Assembly: GCF_018614655.1 (NCBI RefSeq)
Contig: NZ_JAGGOG010000020.1
Coordinates: 1 to 64,000, forward strand
Source: Pseudomonas fluorescens
Lineage (GTDB): Bacteria > Pseudomonadota > Gammaproteobacteria > Pseudomonadales > Pseudomonadaceae
Reading direction: 5' to 3'
DNA: 64,000 nucleotides
Position numbers and translations under genes: made by a program. The notes under the pieces are model-generated. The model made no database searches. It had not been told where the DNA came from and saw only the letters and a list, made by a program, of their open reading frames with translations. This document shows positions 45,285 through 51,443 of this stretch, piece after piece. The stretch's first letter is position 1; the number at the start of each line of letters is the position of its first letter.

Positions 45285-46249
45285 GCAATATCCCGTTTGA
45301 ATTCCACCAGCCATTCCGGCTCGGTGCTGTTCTGCCGAGTCGCCGGGGCCTGCCAGATGTACTGCAAACGCTGGAACCCCAGCAGCCGCCGTACACGATT
45401 TTTGATCAGCCGGCGCAGGCCGCTTTGTGGGTGGGCGATGGCCCACTCGGACAACCGACGGCGCCAGGTGCCGACCGGAGCCAGGCGGCGTTCGATCTCA
45501 TCGGCCAGGTGCTGCAAACGCGCAGGCGACAGCAGCAAACCGGTGGGGGCGACTTCGCTGCGATCACGCCGGGCCGAGCCACGGCTTTCCGGGAAGGCCA
45601 GGTTCTGGCCACTGCTCAGCCATTGCTCCAGCACCACGGCCAGGCCGCCTTGCCAGTGAGTGCCCTCCTCGCTCCACAACGCGGTTTCGCCGCCGGGCTG
45701 CCACCACCGGTTGAGGCGTCGCGCAGGGTCCAGGGGGCCAAGCAATTGGGAGAACACCAGTACCCCGTTCCCAGGCGCTGCTTGCTCGGTGATCAACCAC
45801 TGAGGGGCGGCACTGCTACCGGCCACCGCCAGCCAGTGCTGCACCTGCTGACGGCCTCGGACGTAAGCGTGAGTCGGACGCAAGCGCCACAGCAGTTTGT
45901 GCAATGTGGTGGGTTCCAGGTCATCGGCGAGGGTCAGGATCTGACCGCCAATGGACTGGGCGGCCAGGGCCAGCAGCAATAGATTCGGCTCGAAGGCACC
46001 GCTCAAAGCCAATCGCGATTGCTCGGTAAAACCCTTCTGACGAAGGCCATCAACCAGACGCTCGACATCGCGCAAGGCATCGATCCAGCGCCAGGCGTAC
46101 CACTGGCCATGACGCTTATGACGCAAGGCTGTGTGCAACGGACTGACCTGTGCCCAGTGATGCAATTGCTCCAGGGCCTTGGGCAAGCCCGTGACCCATT
46201 CGGCAGGCCATTCCACATCCAATGGACGGTTGAGTGTGTGCACGCTCAT
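45281..46249 (-). CDS. Shortened AMP-ligase-like protein, first gene of the Liv-type operon
   Basis: 322 residues. Residues about 20-130 resemble the N-terminal part of acyl-CoA synthetases (LEQLHHWAQVSPLHTALRHK, DALRDVERLVDGLRQKG, RLALSG). The P-loop-like TSGTTGxPKG, the YGxTE and the C-terminal domain with the catalytic Lys are missing, so acyl-adenylate synthesis is unlikely. A full AMP-ligase gene often leads this kind of operon. The frame is intact, so the protein may be a non-catalytic derivative. Moderate confidence in the relationship. Confidence 0.6.
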   Translation of the reverse strand: MSVHTLNRPLDVEWPAEWVTGLPKALEQLHHWAQVSPLHTALRHKRHGQWYAWRWIDALRDVERLVDGLRQKGFTEQSRLALSGAFEPNLLLLALAAQSIGGQILTLADDLEPTTLHKLLWRLRPTHAYVRGRQQVQHWLAVAGSSAAPQWLITEQAAPGNGVLVFSQLLGPLDPARRLNRWWQPGGETALWSEEGTHWQGGLAVVLEQWLSSGQNLAFPESRGSARRDRSEVAPTGLLLSPARLQHLADEIERRLAPVGTWRRRLSEWAIAHPQSGLRRLIKNRVRRLLGFQRLQYIWQAPATRQNSTEPEWLVEFKRDIA

Positions 46250-46353
46250 AGGGGTGATGCTCCTATTGGTGGGTAAGCGTGCGGTGGTCCGCTGGCTGGG
46301 ATCTATAAAACAATAAAGCTCTTATCAAATTTAAAATAACTTACTGATTTTAA

Positions 46354-46372
46354 AGGGTTAAAATTTAACCCT
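46354..46372. promoter_or_regulatory. Perfect A/T-rich palindrome, candidate operator
   Basis: AGGGTTAAA-A-TTTAACCCT, 9-base arms, 105 bases upstream of the Liv-type operon's first start codon and about 26 bases beyond its candidate -35. The position suits an activator site. The protein that binds is unknown. Confidence 0.4.
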
Positions 46373-46415
46373 AAAGTCTTGAGGCCTGCATAAACAATTT
46401 CAGGCGACCGCATTC

Positions 46416-46567
46416 TTGTGGCGAGCGGGCTTGCCGGATCGCCGTATCGCCCCCGTTGGGCTGCGCAGCAGCCCCAAAACCAGGCGCAGAGGAGTGCCTG
46501 ATACACCGCATTCGTCTTCATCAGGGGTGCTTCGCACCCCAACGCGGGACAAGCCCGCTCGCCACAG
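46416..46567. repeat. REP doublet, GTGGCGAGCGGG class
   Basis: TTGTGGCGAGCGGGCTTG on the left and its complement at the right end; inside are imperfectly paired GGGCTGCGCAGCAGCCCC-like and GGGTGCTTCGCACCCC stems. Same class as the element at 63262. Confidence 0.8.
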
Positions 46568-46593
46568 AGGTCCCAGTTTGCTGCGCGACAGCG

Positions 46594-48009
46594 CTACGTC
46601 GAAGAGGTAGTGGGACCTCCCACATTTGAACCGTGTAGGGTCGCAAGGTCGCGATAGCCGGCGCCCGGATGGTTCTGCGGCAACCGCGCCCCTTCTCCAA
46701 ACAACTTCTCGCGTAGCGTGCCCTGGGTGTATTCGGTCTTGTAGGCCCCGCGCTTCTGCAGCTCCGGCACCAGCAAGTCCACAGCGTCGATGAACGTCTC
46801 GTGGGTCAGCGCATAGGCCAGGTTGAAGCCATCGACATCCGTCTCTTCAACCCACTCCTGCAACAGGTCAGCCACCGTCTGCGGCCCGCCGACAAACAAC
46901 GGTCCAAAGCCACCGATCCCTACCCAGTCTGCCAATTCATTGGGCGTCCAGACCTTGTTCGGGTCTGCGGTGGAGAACGCTTCCACCGCCGATTGAATGG
47001 CATTGGTGTGCACATGTTTGAGCGGCTCATCCGGCTTGAACTGGCTGAAATCAATACCGGTCCAGCCAGAAATCAGCGCCATCGCCCCTTCGTAGCTGAC
47101 GTAGGATTTGTATTCCTCGAACTTGGCTTTGGCCTTGGCATCGGTTTCGCCGACGATCACCGTCTGCAGGTTGAAGATCAGGATTTTCTTCGGATCACGC
47201 CCCGCTTCTGCCGCGCGACGGCGGATGTCGGCGACGGTCTTTTTCAGCAGTACCTTCGACGGCGCGGCAACGAACACACATTCAGCCTGCTCGGCGGCGA
47301 ATTGCTTGCCACGGCTGGAGGCCCCGGCCTGGTACAGCACCGGCGTGCGTTGTGGCGAGGGCTCGCAGAGGTGGATGCCGGGCACCTGGAAGTGTTTGCC
47401 GGCGTGGCGGATCTCGTGGATTTTGCTCGGGTCACTGAAAATCTGCCGCTCGCGATCCCGCAACACGGCGCCCTCCTCCCAACTGCCTTCCCAGAGTTTG
47501 TAGCAAACCTCGAGGTATTCCTCGGCATAGTCGTAGCGTGCGTCATGTTCGGTCTGGGCCTTCTGGCCGAGGTTCTTGGCGCCGCTTTCCAGGTAGGAGG
47601 TGACGATGTTCCAGCCGACGCGGCCCTTGGTCAGGTGATCGAGGGTGGAAAGCCGGCGCGCGAACGGATACGGGTGTTCGAACGACAGCGACGCAGTCAG
47701 GCCGAAACCCAGGTGTTCGGTGACCATTGCCATGGGTGCGATCAGCGACAGCGGATCATTGACCGGCACCTGCGCGGCCTGGCGAATCGCTGCGTCGCCG
47801 TTGCCGTTGTACACGTCGTAGATGCCCAGCACGTCGGCGATGAACAGACCGTCGAACTTGCCACGCTCAAGGATCTTCGCCAGGTCGGTCCAGTACTCCA
47901 AGTCCTTGTACTGCCACGAACGGTCACGCGGGTGCGCCCATAGGCCGGGGGATTGGTGACCGACACAATTCATGTCGAAGGCATTCAGGCGGATTTCACG
48001 GGGCATCAA
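46594..48009 (-). CDS. LLM-class flavin-dependent monooxygenase (NtaA/SnaA/DszA type)
   Basis: 471 residues. The luciferase-like barrel has WTDLAKILERGKFDGLFIADVLGIYD (short: KFDGLFIAD), GRVGWNIVTS and GASSRGKQFAAEQAE, features of the two-component FMNH2-dependent NtaA/SnaA/DszA/SoxA monooxygenases. These need a separate flavin reductase, which is not in the window. The start overlaps the small SfnB-like gene by 4 bases. With the SfnB-family neighbours, a role in obtaining sulfur from organosulfur compounds is inferred. Confidence 0.85.
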   Translation of the reverse strand: MMPREIRLNAFDMNCVGHQSPGLWAHPRDRSWQYKDLEYWTDLAKILERGKFDGLFIADVLGIYDVYNGNGDAAIRQAAQVPVNDPLSLIAPMAMVTEHLGFGLTASLSFEHPYPFARRLSTLDHLTKGRVGWNIVTSYLESGAKNLGQKAQTEHDARYDYAEEYLEVCYKLWEGSWEEGAVLRDRERQIFSDPSKIHEIRHAGKHFQVPGIHLCEPSPQRTPVLYQAGASSRGKQFAAEQAECVFVAAPSKVLLKKTVADIRRRAAEAGRDPKKILIFNLQTVIVGETDAKAKAKFEEYKSYVSYEGAMALISGWTGIDFSQFKPDEPLKHVHTNAIQSAVEAFSTADPNKVWTPNELADWVGIGGFGPLFVGGPQTVADLLQEWVEETDVDGFNLAYALTHETFIDAVDLLVPELQKRGAYKTEYTQGTLREKLFGEGARLPQNHPGAGYRDLATLHGSNVGGPTTSST

Positions 48010-48383
48010 ACAGCACTCCTGGGGGCGACACCGTTGAGGCGGTAGTTGCCGACGATCTGGTATTTCCAGCGCAACGGGTCACCCAGGGTGGACGGCAGCG
48101 CGGTGCGCTGGCCGGTCAATTCGAATTCGGCGTTGCTGGCGGCGATCAAGGCTTCGGCGCTGGCGATTTGGGCTTCGGTAAAGGCAATCTCTGTTTCGAT
48201 GGGGCTTTGGCCTTTGAGCGTTTCAGCGCGTTCGAGCAGTGCGGCGGCGACGTCGATGCGAATCTGCAAGTCGCCAAAACGGCTGATGACATAGGGATCG
48301 TCGCTGTGCCGGACAAAGCGCAAGGTGCTTTCCAGCAGATGGCGTGCCTGCTGCAAGGCATCCGGTTGGGTCAGTGCATTCAT
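48006..48383 (-). CDS. Small protein resembling the C-terminal part of SfnB-type oxidoreductases
   Basis: 125 residues, helical throughout. The end (DPLRWKYQIVGNYRLNGVAPR) parallels the end of the SfnB-like protein encoded just upstream (DPARWKYHLIGNFLLNGVKP), and the middle is a helical pair like the acyl-CoA dehydrogenase C-terminal bundle. There is no FAD-binding N-terminal domain. The gene sits between the SfnB-like and monooxygenase genes with gaps of 10 and -4 bases. It could be a partner subunit, or a stable duplicate fragment. Function unknown. Confidence 0.65.
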   Translation of the reverse strand: MNALTQPDALQQARHLLESTLRFVRHSDDPYVISRFGDLQIRIDVAAALLERAETLKGQSPIETEIAFTEAQIASAEALIAASNAEFELTGQRTALPSTLGDPLRWKYQIVGNYRLNGVAPRSAV

Positions 48384-48393
48384 CGAAAGCTCC

Positions 48394-49590
48394 TCAGTTC
48401 CAGGCGTGGCGCGCCGGCTTGACGCCGTTGAGCAGGAAATTGCCGATCAGGTGGTACTTCCAGCGGGCCGGGTCATGCAGGGTGTGGGTACGCGCGTTGC
48501 GCCAGTGACGGTCGAGGTTGTGTTTGCCGAGCACCGAGCGGGTGCCGGCCAGCTCGAACAACTTGCTGCTGGCGAGCAAGGCAATCTCGGTGGAAAGAAC
48601 CTTGGCCTGGGCAACAATCAGCGAAGCGTTGGCCACCGTGTCTTCGTTGGGTTCAGCCAGAGCCAGGTCGACAGCGCGACCAGCCTTGGCGAGGATGGCT
48701 TCAGCGCCGTGGACGCGCCATTCCAGGTCGCCAATGGCGGCAATGGTGAACGGGTCCTGCCAGCCGTGATCCTGTTGGCTGTCGATCCACGGCCGGGCTT
48801 GGCGGGCATAAGTCTTGGCTGCATCAAGGGCGCCGATGGCGATGCCGGTGTCTACGGCGGCCTGGATGATCTGCGAAATAGGGCCGTCGGCGGTGGGTTG
48901 GTCATACGCCTTGTGGGCCGGAATCACCGCATCCAACGGGACATTGACCGCATTGAGGGTGACACCGCCACTGGCGGTGGTGCGCTGGCCGAAACCGTCC
49001 CAGCTGTCGATCACCGTCAGGCCAGGATTGTCGCGCTCGATAAAGGAAATGAACGCCTGATTTTCCTCGTTGACCGCCACCGTCGGCACGATATGGGCGA
49101 ACAACGCACCGGTGCAGTAGAACTTCTCGCCATCAATCTGCGCACTGACGTCGTCAAAACGAATACGTGTTTCGAAGGCAGCAGCGGTTTTGCTCTTGGC
49201 TTCGGAGAAGGCGTTGCCGAAGCGATAGCCTTGCAGCACCTTGGCAAAGTAGTGCTGCTTCTGCGCTTCGCTGGCGGTTTGTATGAGGATGTCCACCACG
49301 CCCAAATGGTTCTGCGGGATTTGCCCCAGGGATGGGTCGGCAGCGGAGATCAGCTTGATCACCTCGGCCACCGTCACATAGGACACCTCGGCGCCACCGT
49401 AAGCCCTGGGGACCGTAATGCCCCACAAGCCGCTGGCGGAGAACTCATCCAGCTCGGCTACCGGCAGGCGGCGCTCACGGTCGCGCACGCTGGCGTCGAC
49501 AGCGAAGCGCTTGGCCAGTTCAGTGGCGACGCTGATGGCTTCGGCGTCCGTGCGGATGATGTGGGCAGGATGTAGAGGTTGGACTGGCAT
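48394..49590 (-). CDS. SfnB-family acyl-CoA dehydrogenase-like oxidoreductase
   Basis: 398 residues from ATG 49590 (GGAG upstream). The acyl-CoA dehydrogenase three-domain fold is visible: helical N-domain with GLWGITVPRAYGGAEV, the beta-domain around FCTGALF/HIVPTVAV, and the C-terminal helical bundle. It matches the SfnB group involved in sulfur acquisition from sulfones and sulfonates. The name sfnB is withheld because several paralogues exist in pseudomonads. It is the first gene of a three-gene unit behind a sigma-54 promoter match. Confidence 0.82.
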   Translation of the reverse strand: MPVQPLHPAHIIRTDAEAISVATELAKRFAVDASVRDRERRLPVAELDEFSASGLWGITVPRAYGGAEVSYVTVAEVIKLISAADPSLGQIPQNHLGVVDILIQTASEAQKQHYFAKVLQGYRFGNAFSEAKSKTAAAFETRIRFDDVSAQIDGEKFYCTGALFAHIVPTVAVNEENQAFISFIERDNPGLTVIDSWDGFGQRTTASGGVTLNAVNVPLDAVIPAHKAYDQPTADGPISQIIQAAVDTGIAIGALDAAKTYARQARPWIDSQQDHGWQDPFTIAAIGDLEWRVHGAEAILAKAGRAVDLALAEPNEDTVANASLIVAQAKVLSTEIALLASSKLFELAGTRSVLGKHNLDRHWRNARTHTLHDPARWKYHLIGNFLLNGVKPARHAWN

Positions 49591-49616
49591 GGGCCGACTC
49601 CGGGCTTCAGAGAGAT

Positions 49617-49646
49617 ACCGGAGCAATTGCAGGAGTCGTGCCTGAA
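49617..49646 (-). promoter_or_regulatory. Candidate sigma-54 promoter of the sulfur unit
   Basis: On the minus strand the sequence AGGCACGACTCCTGCAA gives GG (49642-49641) and GC (49630-49629) with exactly 10 bases between, matching the -24/-12 pattern (consensus TGGCACG-N4-TTGC). Transcription would start near 49617, leaving about 27 bases to the start codon. This fits reports that P. putida sfn genes need RpoN and the SfnR activator. Confidence 0.6.
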
Positions 49647-49744
49647 TCTAATGATCAATAAAATCATAGGATTACATAAGTATCAGAGACGCGCTTGTAG
49701 CTTCAAACCAGCAAAATGTTCAACCACTGTTGCGCTATCAACAG

Positions 49745-50320
49745 TCAGATCACCACGTTTCGTACAAACCTCACCGCAATATCACCCTCATTGCGATAGC
49801 TGTGGGGCTGGTGGCTGGCGAACATGTAGAACTCGCCGGCGCCGATCTGCTGAGCTTCCTCACCCAGTATCAGGGTCAGGCAACCCTCAAAGACAAACAA
49901 CTGTTCACTCCAGCCCTCCAGGTCCGGATCCGGGCAATAACGATCACCGGGCTCCAGCCGCCATTCCCACAACTCGACTTCTCGACGAGCGCTGGCCTTG
50001 GCCAGCAACACCGCTTTGCTGCCGTCGATTTCGCCTGCCCAGGCCAGTTCATTGATGCGGCTGTGGTCACGCACATCCGGGGCCTGGATCAGGTCGCTGA
50101 ACGCCACGTCCAGTGCTTCGGCGACACGATCAAGAGTAGACAGGCTGACGTTCTTTTCACCCGCTTCGATGGCCACCAGCATCCGCCGACTGACGCCGGA
50201 CTTTTCGGACAATGCGGTCTGGCTCAGTTCGGCTGTATGGCGCAAGCGGCGAACGTTCTGGCTGACGTGTTGCAGGACCGAAGCCCGTTGCGGATTTTCT
50301 TTGTGCACTATATTGCTCAC
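49745..50320 (-). CDS. XRE-cupin transcriptional regulator
   Basis: 191 residues. Helix-turn-helix at about 15-70 (LSQTALSEKSGVSRRMLVAIEAG, short: ALSEKSGVSRRML), then a cupin domain from about 105 (ELWEWRLEPGDRY, SEQLFVFEGCLTLILG). Such regulators bind small ligands in the cupin barrel and often control a nearby transporter. The divergent gene is an EamA transporter, 80 bases away. Ligand unknown. Confidence 0.87.
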   Translation of the reverse strand: MSNIVHKENPQRASVLQHVSQNVRRLRHTAELSQTALSEKSGVSRRMLVAIEAGEKNVSLSTLDRVAEALDVAFSDLIQAPDVRDHSRINELAWAGEIDGSKAVLLAKASARREVELWEWRLEPGDRYCPDPDLEGWSEQLFVFEGCLTLILGEEAQQIGAGEFYMFASHQPHSYRNEGDIAVRFVRNVVI

Positions 50321-50400
50321 AGGGTGGGGTTGCGCAGTATACTGCCCAGCTGCGACGCATTGTGCGTTCCACGCCCTTCCTGTGCAAGACCAGAGCCGCC

Positions 50401-51330
50401 ATGACCACCTCGACCTCCTCCCCGCGTTTTTCCCGTTTCAGCAAAGCCGAGTGCGTGCTGGTGGTGATCACCATGATCTGGGGCGGCACCTTTCTGCTGG
50501 TGCAACACGCCATGACCGTCAGTGGACCGATGTTTTTTGTCGGCCTGCGCTTTGCGGCCGCAGCGTTGATGGTCGGCCTGTTCTCGTTTCGTACCTTGCG
50601 TGACTTGACCCTGTTCGAGCTGAAGGCCGGGTGCTTTATCGGGGTGGCGATCATGTTCGGCTATGGCTTGCAGACTATCGGGCTGCAGACGATTCTCAGC
50701 AGCCAATCAGCCTTTATCACCGCGCTGTATGTGCCCTTTGTGCCGCTGTTGCAGTGGCTGGTGCTGGGCCGCCGGCCAGGGTTGATGCCAAGCATCGGCA
50801 TCATGCTGGCGTTCGCCGGGTTGATGCTGTTGACCGGCCCTGCCGGCGCGTCGCTGAATTTCAGCCCCGGTGAAATCGCCACCCTGATCGGCGCGATTGC
50901 AATTGCCGCCGAGATCATCTTGATCAGCGCCTATGCCGGGCAAGTGGATGTACGCCGGGTGACCGTGGTGCAACTGGCCACCGCCTCGGTGTTGTCGTTC
51001 CTGTTGGTAGTGCCCATGGGTGAAGCCCTTCCGGGGTTTTCCTGGTTGCTGTTGTTCAGTGCCGTGGGCCTGGGGCTGACCAGTGCGGTGATCCAGGTGG
51101 CAATGAACTGGGCGCAGAAAAGCGTCTCGCCGACCCGTGCAACCTTGATCTACGCCGGGGAGCCTGTGTGGGCCGGCGTGGTTGGGCGGATTGCCGGCGA
51201 ACGTTTCCCGCCGATTGCCATGGTGGGGGCTGCGCTGATTGTGCTGGCGGTGATTGTCAGTGAGATGAAGACGCGGGGGCGCAAAGCCGTCGAGTTGAAC
51301 GAGGCGTTGGAACAAGAGAGCCAGAGCTGA
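50401..51330 (+). CDS. EamA/DMT-family transporter
   Basis: 309 residues from ATG 50401; an earlier in-frame ATG at 50362 would add 13 residues without good ribosome site. Ten helices in two EamA repeats, with IWGGTFLLVQHAMTVSGPMFFVGLRF in the first and FAGLMLLTGP between. Members export amino acids or metabolites. It is divergent from the XRE-cupin gene, which is the likely regulator. Confidence 0.85.
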   Translation: MTTSTSSPRFSRFSKAECVLVVITMIWGGTFLLVQHAMTVSGPMFFVGLRFAAAALMVGLFSFRTLRDLTLFELKAGCFIGVAIMFGYGLQTIGLQTILSSQSAFITALYVPFVPLLQWLVLGRRPGLMPSIGIMLAFAGLMLLTGPAGASLNFSPGEIATLIGAIAIAAEIILISAYAGQVDVRRVTVVQLATASVLSFLLVVPMGEALPGFSWLLLFSAVGLGLTSAVIQVAMNWAQKSVSPTRATLIYAGEPVWAGVVGRIAGERFPPIAMVGAALIVLAVIVSEMKTRGRKAVELNEALEQESQS

Positions 51331-51443
51331 GTGCTAAATCGACTTTTTCAGCTTAGCTTGTAGGATCCTGCCACAGGTTGCCGTTTGGTGATCCGGAATC
51401 CGGCACGTATGATGCATCCCAAACTCCCGCAGATTAGAAGCCT

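Larger units (their letters stand above)
46250..46593. other. Upstream region of the Liv-type operon plus REP doublet
   Basis: 344 bases. From the left: a candidate sigma-70 promoter for the leftward operon, with TTGATA (46323-46328) and TATAGA (46302-46307) 15 bases apart, slightly short; an A/T-rich palindrome (46354-46372); then a REP doublet (46416-46567); then a stem GAGGTCCCA/TGGGACCTC whose right arm reaches into the end of the monooxygenase gene. The latter two probably end the sulfur-gene transcript. Confidence 0.5.
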
